A stretch of DNA of 43,228 nucleotides from Nocardia sp. (GTDB lineage Bacteria > Actinomycetota > Actinomycetes > Mycobacteriales > Mycobacteriaceae), in NCBI RefSeq assembly GCF_025465275.1, contig NZ_JAODNK010000058.1, positions 1-43,228 on the forward strand, given 5' to 3'. Under the pieces are notes generated by a model. It worked only from the letters and a program-made list of their open reading frames with translations, made no database searches and was not told where the DNA came from. Each line of letters opens with the position of its first letter. The first letter of the stretch is position 1. Of the stretch, positions 32,893 through 40,897 are shown piece by piece. The position numbers and the translations under genes are program-made.

Positions 32893-32908
32893 TACATATT
32901 TCGATGTA
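32893..32908. promoter_or_regulatory. Operator between HxlR and Qor2-like genes
   Basis: TACAT-N6-ATGTA, a perfect inverted repeat in an AT-rich island, lies in the 54-base gap between the two divergent start codons. It is the obvious site for the HxlR regulator. Confidence 0.6.
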
Positions 32909-32941
32909 TTTCACGATCTGTGCAACGCAAGGAGTGTCCCA

Positions 32942-33832
32942 ATGATTCTGGTGACGGGTGTTTCCGGCAGTCTGGGTGGTTTGGTACTGGCAGGTCTGCG
33001 CGCGCAGACCGATCTGGAGGTGGTGGCGGGCAGCAGCTCCGGTGACGGCACAACCGCCCGCCGCTTGGATTTCGACGATCCCGCCACCCTCGCCGACGGT
33101 TTCCGCGGCGCGGATGTGCTGGTCTTCGTCTCGGCCGGATACGCCGAGGACGATGTGGTGCTGGCCCGCCACGGCGCGGTCGTGGACGCGGCCACCGCCG
33201 CGGGGGTGCGGCACGTGATCTACTCCAGCCTGGCCGGTTCGGCGAGCTCGGCCACCATTGCCGTCCCGCACCGATGGACCGAATCGCGGCTGGCCGCCGC
33301 ACCTTTCGAAGTGACGGTGCTGCGCAACGGCCTGTACACGGAGGTTCCGGTCGGCCTGGCGCTAGCTGCCGCCGAATCCACCGCCGAGACAGGTGTTTTC
33401 GCCGCGGCCTTCGGCGACGGCCGGATCTCGGTGGTCGCCCGGGAGGATCTGGCCGATATCGCGGTACGCGTGGCCGCCGAAGCGGATCGGGACCTGCGCA
33501 ACGGATCTCGCAACCGGCACGCCGGGCGCACCTATGAACTCGAGGGTGTGGACTCGCTCAGCGGCGCAGATATCGCCGAGGCGCTCGGCGAGGCACTGGG
33601 CCGCCCGGTCCGGTACCAGGACATTTCCCTGACCGAGGTGCGCAATGGATTGAGCGGCAGCGGTTTGCAGCCCTATCAGATCGGCCACACCCTCTCGCTC
33701 TTCTCCAATCTGAAGGCCGGGTTCCTGCACGGCACCGGCGGCGATCTGCGCACGCTGCTCCCGGCGGCTCCGCGCCGCGTGCACGATCAGATCGCCGCCG
33801 CCGTCACGCTCCCCGCGACCATCGGAAACTGA
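32942..33832 (+). CDS. NmrA-like quinone reductase (QorB/Qor2 type)
   Basis: A 296-residue atypical short-chain reductase. MILVTGVSGSLGGLVLAGL is the NADPH-binding start (TGxxGxxG form), with RLDFDDPATLADGFRGADVLVFVSA, then VIYSSLAGS and RNGLYTE as in QorB-type NAD(P)H:quinone oxidoreductases and NmrA proteins. It would reduce quinones and limit oxidative damage. AAGGAG lies seven bases before the ATG. It is divergent from the HxlR regulator and converges on the first LysR gene with a six-base gap. Confidence 0.87.
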   Translation: MILVTGVSGSLGGLVLAGLRAQTDLEVVAGSSSGDGTTARRLDFDDPATLADGFRGADVLVFVSAGYAEDDVVLARHGAVVDAATAAGVRHVIYSSLAGSASSATIAVPHRWTESRLAAAPFEVTVLRNGLYTEVPVGLALAAAESTAETGVFAAAFGDGRISVVAREDLADIAVRVAAEADRDLRNGSRNRHAGRTYELEGVDSLSGADIAEALGEALGRPVRYQDISLTEVRNGLSGSGLQPYQIGHTLSLFSNLKAGFLHGTGGDLRTLLPAAPRRVHDQIAAAVTLPATIGN

Positions 33833-33838
33833 AGCAGC

Positions 33839-34747
33839 TCAATGGTTCTGGGCGTTCTCGGCGCACACGTCGGCGCAGCAGCGGATGAAATCGCGGACCA
33901 TGGTATTGCTCTCGGAGGCGGCGGGCCACGCCACCGCCACCCGGCTGGGGCCGATCCCGCGGACCGGTCGGTAGACGATGCCGGGGCGCGGATAGTAGCG
34001 GGCCGAGGAAGCCGGAGTGAAACTGACGCCGAAACCATTGGCGATGGCGGTGAGCCATTCATCGGTATTGCGCGCGATGGCCCCGATGACGGCGGTGCCG
34101 GCGGGCCGGGCGTCCACACCGATCCAGAAGTCGCGCCACCAGCCATTTTCCGGTGGGGACGCGACAAACGGTTCATCCCACAGGTCGCGGAATTCGATCT
34201 CCTCGGACGCGGCGAGGGGATGGTCGGCGGGCAGCGCCAGCCAGCGGGGTTCGGTGAAGAGCTCGTGCCTGCGGTAGTTGTCGTGGCCGGGGAACGGCAG
34301 CCGGACCAGCGCGGCATCGACCTCGCCCTCGGCCAGACCGGCGCTGGGGTCGGTCCAGCCGAACTGCCGCATATCGACCCGCCAGCCCGGATGCGCGCGC
34401 CGAAAGGCGGCGACGATCTCCGGTGTGAATTCGTTTGCGGCACTGGCGATGAAGCCGACCCGCAGCACCTTGCCGGCCCGGCTGGCGCCGCTCTTGGTGG
34501 CATGCAGCATGTGCTCCCAGTCGGCCAGCAGCACCGGCGCGTGTTCGGCGAAAACGCGGCCGGGCTCGGTGAGGGTCATACCGGTGCGGGTGCGGACGAA
34601 CAATTGCACGCCGAGCTGTTGCTCCAGCTGTTTGATCTGTTTGGTCACCGCGGGCTGGGACACGTACAACCGCTGGGCAGCCCGGGTGACATGCCCTTCC
34701 TCGGCGACGGCGACGAAGTAGCGCAGCAGCCGCGTGTCGATGTCCAT
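33839..34747 (-). CDS. LysR-family regulator (downstream tandem copy)
   Basis: A 302-residue LysR protein: DTRLLRYFVAVAEEGHVTRAAQRLYVSQPAVTKQIKQLEQQLG in the winged helix, then an effector domain with FTPEIVAAFRRAHPGWRVDMRQFGWTDP and LPFPGHDNYRRHELFTEPRW. It is plainly a paralogue of the gene immediately upstream: the two share PEI-x-FxRxHPxWxVD, the GWTDPxAGL stretch, LPFPG and GAIARNTDEWL. Only 15 bases separate them, so they are cotranscribed. No divergent metabolic gene is adjacent, so the targets are unknown. Confidence 0.88.
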   Translation of the reverse strand: MDIDTRLLRYFVAVAEEGHVTRAAQRLYVSQPAVTKQIKQLEQQLGVQLFVRTRTGMTLTEPGRVFAEHAPVLLADWEHMLHATKSGASRAGKVLRVGFIASAANEFTPEIVAAFRRAHPGWRVDMRQFGWTDPSAGLAEGEVDAALVRLPFPGHDNYRRHELFTEPRWLALPADHPLAASEEIEFRDLWDEPFVASPPENGWWRDFWIGVDARPAGTAVIGAIARNTDEWLTAIANGFGVSFTPASSARYYPRPGIVYRPVRGIGPSRVAVAWPAASESNTMVRDFIRCCADVCAENAQNH

Positions 34748-34762
34748 ACCCCAAGGTTATGG

Positions 34763-35683
34763 CTAGGAGGTGCGGCGTCCGTCGCCCGCCTGCTGGCCCA
34801 TGATGTCGGTGCAGCACCGAATGAAGTAGCGCACAATGGGATCCGCCTCGGAGGCGTCCGGCCAGACCACCGCGACCCGGGTCTGGGCGATGCCGTGCAC
34901 CGGCCGGAACACCACGCCCGGATAGGGATTGGTGCGGGAGGTGGAGGCGGGTGTGAAGCTGACGCCGTACCCGCTGGCAATGGCCCGCAGCCATTCGTCG
35001 GTATTGCGGGCGATGGCGCCGATGATGGCGGTGTCCGCGGGACGGGAGTCCAGGCCCATCCAATAGTCACGCCACCAGCCGGTTTCCGCGGGCGAGGCGA
35101 CATAGGGCTCATCCCATAACTCCCGGAAGGCGATATCGTCGCGTTCGGCGAGCGGATGATTGTCCGGCAGTGCGATCCAGCGCGGTTCGGTGAACAGTTC
35201 CCGCACGTGATACCCGTCCTGGCCAGGGAAGGGTAGTCGGAGCAGGGCGACATCCACATCGCCCTCGTCCAGTCCGGCGGTGGGGTCGGTCCAGCCACCC
35301 TGGTGAATATCGACCTGCCAGTCCGGATGCAGCCGGTGGAAGACCTGGATGATCTCCGGAATGTGCGCATCGGCCGCGCTGTTCACGCAGCCCAGCCGCA
35401 GGACGCGGGCCGCGCGACTGGCATCACTCTTGGTATCGCGCAGAATGCGATCCCAGGCGCCCAGCAGTTCGGGTACCTGTGCGGCCAGCACTTTTCCGGC
35501 GGCGGTCAGCGTCCAGCCGGCCCGGGAGCGGATGAAAAGTTCCACTCCCATCTGCTGTTCCAGCTGTTTGATCTGGGTGGCGAGCGCAGGCTGCGCGACA
35601 TGCAGGCGCTGCGCCGCCAGCGGAGGGGACTCGGTCTCCGCGACCGCCAGGAAGTAACGCAGCAGTCGCGTGTCGATATCCAT
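34763..35683 (-). CDS. LysR-family regulator (upstream tandem copy)
   Basis: A 306-residue LysR protein with the winged helix DTRLLRYFLAVAETESPPLAAQRLHVAQPALATQIKQLEQQMG and an effector domain ending PVHGIAQTRVAVVWPDASEADPIVRYFIRCC. It is a tandem duplicate of the next gene (identical plan and many shared motifs), but its recognition-helix residues differ (PALATQIKQ against PAVTKQIKQ), which suggests that the DNA targets have diverged. A direct repeat CAG(C/T)GTCTA abuts its start codon. The gene lies downstream of a 400-base non-coding region. Confidence 0.88.
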   Translation of the reverse strand: MDIDTRLLRYFLAVAETESPPLAAQRLHVAQPALATQIKQLEQQMGVELFIRSRAGWTLTAAGKVLAAQVPELLGAWDRILRDTKSDASRAARVLRLGCVNSAADAHIPEIIQVFHRLHPDWQVDIHQGGWTDPTAGLDEGDVDVALLRLPFPGQDGYHVRELFTEPRWIALPDNHPLAERDDIAFRELWDEPYVASPAETGWWRDYWMGLDSRPADTAIIGAIARNTDEWLRAIASGYGVSFTPASTSRTNPYPGVVFRPVHGIAQTRVAVVWPDASEADPIVRYFIRCCTDIMGQQAGDGRRTS

Positions 35684-35706
35684 CAGCGTCTATTTTGCAG
35701 TGTCTA
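35684..35706 (-). repeat. Direct repeat at the start of the tandem lysR pair
   Basis: CAGCGTCTA (35684-35692) and CAGTGTCTA (35698-35706) repeat with a 14-base period right before the ATG of the upstream LysR gene. A regulatory role is inferred only from position. Confidence 0.45.
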
Positions 35707-35833
35707 ATTTGCCTCCGCTCCGCTCCGGCCGATTCGCGGCCCTGAAAGTCTCATTCTTCCCTCCTCCGCTCCTCCGCTTCGCTCCCCCGCTCCGTCAGTC
35801 CAGAATGAGACGGGCCGCGAATCACCAGGGGGT
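35707..35833. repeat. Imperfect inverted repeat around CTCCGCT-type repeats
   Basis: ATTCGCGGCCC-TGAAA-GTCTCATTCT (35732-35757) is mirrored by AGAATGAGAC-GGGCCGCGAAT (35802-35822), giving 21 paired positions with a five-base bulge. The 44-base interior and the left flank are strongly pyrimidine-biased and built from CTCCGCT and CTCCTCCGCT units. No coding potential is visible. It may be a dispersed intergenic repeat, a terminator or a structured RNA. Confidence 0.7.
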
Positions 35834-36086
35834 TTGAGGGGACGGTTGTTAGGGCTGATTCACCCGAAAGTCGAGATCGTCACAGTCCGCGAGGGCCACT
35901 CGAGAGGTCACGAGGATCACACCCTGGCGAGGGTCTCGGAGTCGGATATCTCCGGGACCACCGACGGGACGCGCGCAAAACCCATTGCGGCACCGACCGG
36001 TTGGTTGCTTGCGCGCTAGGGTGAATTTGCCACAAAGTTGCTGTTCCGCGGGCGCTGATTCGGCCACCGAGCGAGGCAGGAGGCGT
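35834..36086 (+). promoter_or_regulatory. Upstream region and candidate promoter of the ThrE-type gene
   Basis: A TAGGGT -10 box at 36017-36022 with a weak CGACCG at 35994-35999, 17 bases upstream, would start transcription about 60 bases before the exporter gene. The rest of the stretch has a short open frame but no ribosome site or recognisable protein. Confidence 0.45.
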
Positions 36087-37547
36087 GTGAACCCGACCGA
36101 ACCCGAACACCATCAACCGCAGCACCGGCTCACCCCGGCCCCGCGCCCGATGAGCGGCCGCCTCTACGGGGTGACCCGGCGCGCCGCCGGATCCGTGGAC
36201 CGCTGGCTGCGCCGCGTCAGCGCCAGTCCCCTGGACCCGGCCGAGGACGCACCCCAGCCCGTAGAGCCGCCCGTCTCCGCGGATCTGCTCGATCTGCTGC
36301 GGCATCTCGGCGTCGCTCTCATCTCTTCGGGCGAGACCACCAATCAGGTGCAGCGCATCCTCGACGATATGGCCCGGCGCTACGACGTCGACGAGGTGCA
36401 CTTCTTCGTCCTGCCCACCGGAATCTTCGTGCGCGTGCACGACTCCCGGGGCACGGCCGTCGACCTGCTCGAGGCCAATGGGGAATCCCTGCGCCTGGAT
36501 CAGATCGCGGCGCTGTACAAGCTGATCGACGAAATCAAACGCACCGTGCCGCCGCCCGCCCACGCCACTCTCGAACTCGCGAAGATCCTCGCCTCGCCGC
36601 CGCCCACGCCGGTATGGCTCATGCTGCTCGGCAATGTGGTGCTGACGACGGGCCTGGGCCTCATGCTCAATCCGACGGCCAATGCCCTGCCCGGATACAT
36701 CGTCATAGGGCTGGTGGTGCAGTTGCTGATCATGCTCGCCGACCGGATGCCGCTGCTCTCGCTGGGCCTGCCGGTGGTCGCCGGCGCCTCGGTCACCCTG
36801 CTGGCCTTCGGTTTTCCGCATGCGATCGGCGGCGGTAATCCGCAGCAGCTGCTGGTGCCGGGCGTCTCCTCGCTGCTGCCGGGCGCGACGCTCACCAATG
36901 GTTCCATCGAACTGGCCACCGGATCGATGGTGGCGGGCGCCAGTCGCACCATCTACGGCCTGAACAAGCTGATCCTGCTGGCGTTCGGTGTTCTCATCGG
37001 CCTGCAATTGCTAGGACCGAACCCGTCGCTCACCCCCGAGACCATGCATCAATTGGGCTGGTGGGCACCGTTTCTCGGCGTGCTGCTGATCGGAATCGGG
37101 CATTCGTGGCGGGCCAGCGCGCCGCCGAAATCGCTGCCCTGGCTGCTGGTGGTGCTGTACGCGGCCTTCCTGGCGCAGAAGTTCGGGGTGCAGATCGGCG
37201 GCGGCCTGCTCGGTTCGTTCCTGGGCGGCATGGTGGCGGTGCCCGCCGCATATCTGGTGCAGCGCAATCGGAATGCGCCGCCCACGCAGGTGGCGTTCCT
37301 GCCCGCCTTCTGGATGCTGGTGCCCGGCGGCATCGGTCTCACCGGAGTGTCACAGCTGGTGGCCGAATCCGATGCGAACGGGCTGCACGTGCTGGTCACC
37401 ACCACGCTCACGGTGCTGGCCATCGCCATGGGCGTACTGGTCGGCTCCGGTCTGGCCACCAGGCGGCCGCCGCAGATCTCGCCGATGGTGGAACAGTTCC
37501 TCGGCCCGGACAGCGGGAAGCATTCAGCGGACCGTCGAGAGCCCTGA
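36087..37547 (+). CDS. ThrE-type threonine/serine exporter
   Basis: A 486-residue membrane protein, about the size of C. glutamicum ThrE. Residues 1-70 are a Pro- and Arg-rich cytoplasmic start. A ThrE_1 domain begins DLLRHLGVALISSGETTNQVQRIL and contains VHFFVLPTGIFVRV, followed by about ten helices in two halves (ThrE_1 and ThrE_2), with PGVSSLLPGATLTNGSIELATGSMVAGASR and FLPAFWMLVPGGIGLTGVSQL as the two pore-like repeats. It would export threonine and serine or related small amino acids by proton motive force. GTG 36087 follows AGGAGG with only three bases between, an unusually short distance. Its end overlaps the opposing SGNH gene by 24 bases. Confidence 0.87.
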   Translation: MNPTEPEHHQPQHRLTPAPRPMSGRLYGVTRRAAGSVDRWLRRVSASPLDPAEDAPQPVEPPVSADLLDLLRHLGVALISSGETTNQVQRILDDMARRYDVDEVHFFVLPTGIFVRVHDSRGTAVDLLEANGESLRLDQIAALYKLIDEIKRTVPPPAHATLELAKILASPPPTPVWLMLLGNVVLTTGLGLMLNPTANALPGYIVIGLVVQLLIMLADRMPLLSLGLPVVAGASVTLLAFGFPHAIGGGNPQQLLVPGVSSLLPGATLTNGSIELATGSMVAGASRTIYGLNKLILLAFGVLIGLQLLGPNPSLTPETMHQLGWWAPFLGVLLIGIGHSWRASAPPKSLPWLLVVLYAAFLAQKFGVQIGGGLLGSFLGGMVAVPAAYLVQRNRNAPPTQVAFLPAFWMLVPGGIGLTGVSQLVAESDANGLHVLVTTTLTVLAIAMGVLVGSGLATRRPPQISPMVEQFLGPDSGKHSADRREP

Positions 37548-38150
37548 GTCCGGATCGATCAGCCACAGCAGCCAGTGCGGTGCGAGCAGGGCCGCGAATT
37601 CGTCATAGCCGGGCGCATCGGGGTGATAGCCGTCGACGGCGGCGACCTCACGCATCCAGACGGGGTTGTCCCGCAACGGCTGATGCACCCGCAGATAGGG
37701 GACGCCGACACTGTCGCAGAGTGCGGCGAAGCGGGCGTCGAGCGCCCGGAGCCGGTCGTTGTGGTCCTCGTCGACATTCGGCGGCGGTGCGACGACCAGT
37801 GCCGTCCAGCCCTTTTCCCGGGTTCTGCGCAGCACGGCCGCGAGATTGGCCACAGAATCATCGGGATCGACGCGTGGGCGGCCGTTCTCGTACTGGCTGT
37901 CATTGACACCCGTGGAGATCACCACCCGGCAGTCCGCGCCGGCGGGGAGTCGCGGCGCGCACTCAGCTTCCCAGCGGGCGCGGAGCTCCGTGCTGTTTTC
38001 CCGGCGAATACCCAGGTTGTAGTAGGTGAGCGGCTGCCCGGCGGCAATGGCGCGGGCCGCGATACGGCCCGCCCAGCCCAAGCATTTCCGGTCGCCGACC
38101 CCCGCTACGAAAGATTCACCGATAAAGCAGACACGAAGATCGGATACCAC
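37524..38150 (-). CDS. SGNH/GDSL-family hydrolase
   Basis: A 208-residue esterase-like protein. Block I is FIGESFVAGVGD with Ser13 as nucleophile, block II the LGIRRENS region, block III STGVNDS (Asn83), and block V DGYHPD with Asp173 and His176, so the catalytic set is complete. The protein has no signal peptide from the GTG at 38150, so it is cytoplasmic; in-frame upstream sequence is Arg-rich and reads like non-coding DNA. These enzymes cleave acyl esters from lipids or sugars; the substrate is unknown. It overlaps the ThrE-type gene tail to tail and is divergent from the kinase-like/LPG-synthase gene. Confidence 0.83.
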   Translation of the reverse strand: MVSDLRVCFIGESFVAGVGDRKCLGWAGRIAARAIAAGQPLTYYNLGIRRENSTELRARWEAECAPRLPAGADCRVVISTGVNDSQYENGRPRVDPDDSVANLAAVLRRTREKGWTALVVAPPPNVDEDHNDRLRALDARFAALCDSVGVPYLRVHQPLRDNPVWMREVAAVDGYHPDAPGYDEFAALLAPHWLLWLIDPDSGLSTVR

Positions 38151-38344
38151 AGGGCAATACTCGCACGCAGGGAAAACAGACACGCCGGGCGGGGATCGGC
38201 GGCGGCGTCGTGCCGCGACCGGCCCGCGACGGGTTACGGTAACCGGCGGATTGGAAAGTCGGCGAGGTCGCCGACGGCCGCAACCCACCCCGAGCCGACC
38301 ATGGGACCACAGTCGTTCCCACGATCCGAAAGCGCGTATAGGAC

Positions 38345-40846
38345 ATGCGAGTCGACGGGCGGGACATTCCCGTCTCCGGCAGCCTGCTGCAGCCGCGGAT
38401 CCGGCGGACCAGCGACATTCTGCGCGTCGTGCTGTCCGCGCTACTGACCGCTGTTGTCATTACCGGCTCGCTCATTACGCGGCCGCAGTGGGAGGCCCTG
38501 GAACGGTCGGTCTCCGACATCATCGGATTCCTGACGCCGGAACAGTCCAATCTGATCTATGTCGTGTACGGCATCGCGATTCTGGCGCTGCCACAGGCCA
38601 TTCTGGTGCGCCTGGTGTGGGATCGCCAGTGGAAGCTGCTGGCGGGCTTCCTGTCCGCGGGTCTGATCGCCGTATTGCTGTTCTCCATCACCGGTACCGG
38701 GTTCACCGCGCCGCGCTGGCATCTGTCCGAAGCGCAGCAGGTCAATACGTTCCTCTCGCAGTTCCTCGACGATCCGCGCTGGATCGCCATGCTGGCGGCG
38801 GGGCTGACGGTGTCGAGCCCGTGGCTGCCGCCGACTTGGCGACGCTGGTGGTGGACACTGCTGCTGGCGTTCGTGCCGATTCACCTGGTGGTCAGTCTCG
38901 TGGTGCCCGCGCGGGCGCTGCTCGGCCTGGCCGTCGGCTGGCTGGTGGGTGCGGTCATCGTGCTCGTGGTGGGCACCCCGGCGCTGGAGGTCCCCCTCGA
39001 TGCGGCCGTTCGGGTGCTGGCGCAGCGCGGTTTCCGGGTGACGGCGTTCAAGGTCGTGCGCCCCGCCGGGCGTGGTCCGCTGGTGCTGTCGGCCGCCAGC
39101 ACACAGGTGGACCCGACACCGCACGAATCGGATACTGCGGCGAGCGGCGGATCGAAACCCAAGGCAGGCGGCGGATCGAAACCCAAAGCGGGCGAAGCGC
39201 TTGCCGCACTGGTCGACAAACCCCCCGACGGTCCCGCTCAAACGCTGACCGTCGAGCTGTACGGGCAGAATCAGCGCAGCCGCAGCGCATTACGGCAGCT
39301 GCGCCGCTGGCTCACGATTCGCAGCAGCGAATATCCGACCCTGTTCGCCTCGATGCGGCGTGCGGTGGAGCATCGGGCGCTCATGGGGATCGCCATCGGT
39401 GATCTGGGGCTGGGCAGCAATAAACCGCTCACGGTGGCGGCACTGGATCGCAAGTGGATGCTCTACGCGCACACCGTCCCTCGCGGCCGGCCGATGACCG
39501 CCGAGGACGGCGAGCCGATGCTCACCAAGGTGTGGCAGGCGCTCGACACCCTGCATCAGGCGCAGATCTCGCACGGTGATCTGCGGGCCGAGGATATTCG
39601 GATCGTCGAGGGGCAGGTCCGATTCGGCGGTTTCATGGCCTCCGAATTCGGCGCCTACCAGGTGCGCTTCGAATCGGATATCGCGCAGCTGCTGCTGTCC
39701 ACCTCGGCGCTGTTCGGCACCGAGACCGCGGTGCGCACCGCCCTCACGGTCATGGGCACGCAACCGGTACTCAATGCCTCCAGACGTTTGAGCAAAACCG
39801 CGCTGCCGGAACAGGTTCGCAAGGCGGTACCGGATGCGGGCCAGCTCATGAAGGAGACCCGCGAGGAGGTGGCGTCGCAGACCGGCGAGGACAAGATCGA
39901 GGCCGCGAAGATCACCCGGTTCTCGCGCAATCAGATCATCCAGCTGGTGCTGCTCATCGGCCTGGTCTACGTGGCCTACCCATACATCAGCGCCTCGCCG
40001 ACCTTCTTTTCCGAACTCCGCCAAGCTAATTGGGCCTGGGCCGCCCTGGGACTCACGGTGTCCGGGCTGACCTATATCGGTGCGGCGATGGCATTGTGGG
40101 CGTGCGCCTCCGAGGCGGTGAAGTTCAGCAAGCTGCTGCTCATGCAGATCGCGAATACCTTTGCCGCGACCACCACCCCGGCGGGTGTGGGTGGTCTCGC
40201 GCTGAGTGTGCGGTTCCTGCAGAAGGGCGGGCTCGGCGCGGTGCGCGCCACCGCGGCGGTCGCGCTGCAGCAGACGGTGCAGGTCATCACGCACCTGGTG
40301 CTGCTGGTGTTCTTCAGTGTGGCGGCGGGTGCTTCGACAAATCTGTCGCACTTCGTGCCGAGTGCGACGGTGCTGTATTTCGTGGCGGGCGCACTGCTCG
40401 GCCTGCTCGGCGTGACCATGTTCGTGCCGACGGTGCGGCGCTGGATTCGCACCGAGGTGCGGCCGCAGCTCAAGGAGGTTGTCGCGCAACTGGGCGATCT
40501 GGCGCGGCGGCCGGGGCGGCTGCTGATGATCGTGGGCGGTTCTGCGACAACAACTCTCGGCGGGGCGCTGGCGCTGTGGGCGAGCATCGAAGCGTTCGGC
40601 GGCAGTACCGGGTTCGTGACGGTCACCATCGTCACCATGATCGGTGGCACCCTGGCCTCCGCCGCCCCCACACCGGGCGGCGTCGGCGCGGTCGAGGCCG
40701 CCCTCATCGGTGGACTGGCGGCCTTCGGTGTCCCCGCCACCATCGCGGTCCCCGCCGTCCTGCTCTATCGGGTCCTCACCTGCTGGCTCCCGGTGTTCTG
40801 CGGCTGGCCGATCATGCGCTGGCTGACCGCCAACGACATGATCTAG
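38345..40846 (+). CDS. Membrane protein with degenerate kinase domain and LPG-synthase-type membrane domain
   Basis: An 833-residue protein. Residues 25-210 hold about six helices. A cytoplasmic part follows, with a repeated GGSKPKAG linker (268-283) and a kinase-like domain (about 300-480). The catalytic loop HGDLRAED (410-417) keeps an Asp, but the DFG motif is replaced by FGGF (427-430), so it is probably a pseudokinase or an unusual kinase. Residues 530-830 are a lysylphosphatidylglycerol synthase TM (UPF0104) domain ending with PTPGGVGAVEAAL, a flippase-like fold. No tRNA-dependent aminoacyltransferase domain is attached. It probably moves or senses an envelope lipid. ATG 38345 is the start. 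Confidence 0.83.
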   Translation: MRVDGRDIPVSGSLLQPRIRRTSDILRVVLSALLTAVVITGSLITRPQWEALERSVSDIIGFLTPEQSNLIYVVYGIAILALPQAILVRLVWDRQWKLLAGFLSAGLIAVLLFSITGTGFTAPRWHLSEAQQVNTFLSQFLDDPRWIAMLAAGLTVSSPWLPPTWRRWWWTLLLAFVPIHLVVSLVVPARALLGLAVGWLVGAVIVLVVGTPALEVPLDAAVRVLAQRGFRVTAFKVVRPAGRGPLVLSAASTQVDPTPHESDTAASGGSKPKAGGGSKPKAGEALAALVDKPPDGPAQTLTVELYGQNQRSRSALRQLRRWLTIRSSEYPTLFASMRRAVEHRALMGIAIGDLGLGSNKPLTVAALDRKWMLYAHTVPRGRPMTAEDGEPMLTKVWQALDTLHQAQISHGDLRAEDIRIVEGQVRFGGFMASEFGAYQVRFESDIAQLLLSTSALFGTETAVRTALTVMGTQPVLNASRRLSKTALPEQVRKAVPDAGQLMKETREEVASQTGEDKIEAAKITRFSRNQIIQLVLLIGLVYVAYPYISASPTFFSELRQANWAWAALGLTVSGLTYIGAAMALWACASEAVKFSKLLLMQIANTFAATTTPAGVGGLALSVRFLQKGGLGAVRATAAVALQQTVQVITHLVLLVFFSVAAGASTNLSHFVPSATVLYFVAGALLGLLGVTMFVPTVRRWIRTEVRPQLKEVVAQLGDLARRPGRLLMIVGGSATTTLGGALALWASIEAFGGSTGFVTVTIVTMIGGTLASAAPTPGGVGAVEAALIGGLAAFGVPATIAVPAVLLYRVLTCWLPVFCGWPIMRWLTANDMI

Positions 40847-40897
40847 CCGCCGCTGTGGATCCCGGCCAAAAGCACGCCGAGGATGACGGGGTGAGTT

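Noticed and set aside
35834..36019. Short rightward frame before the ThrE-type gene
   Set aside because: No ribosome site, no conserved pattern, and its end overlaps the TAGGGT promoter box.
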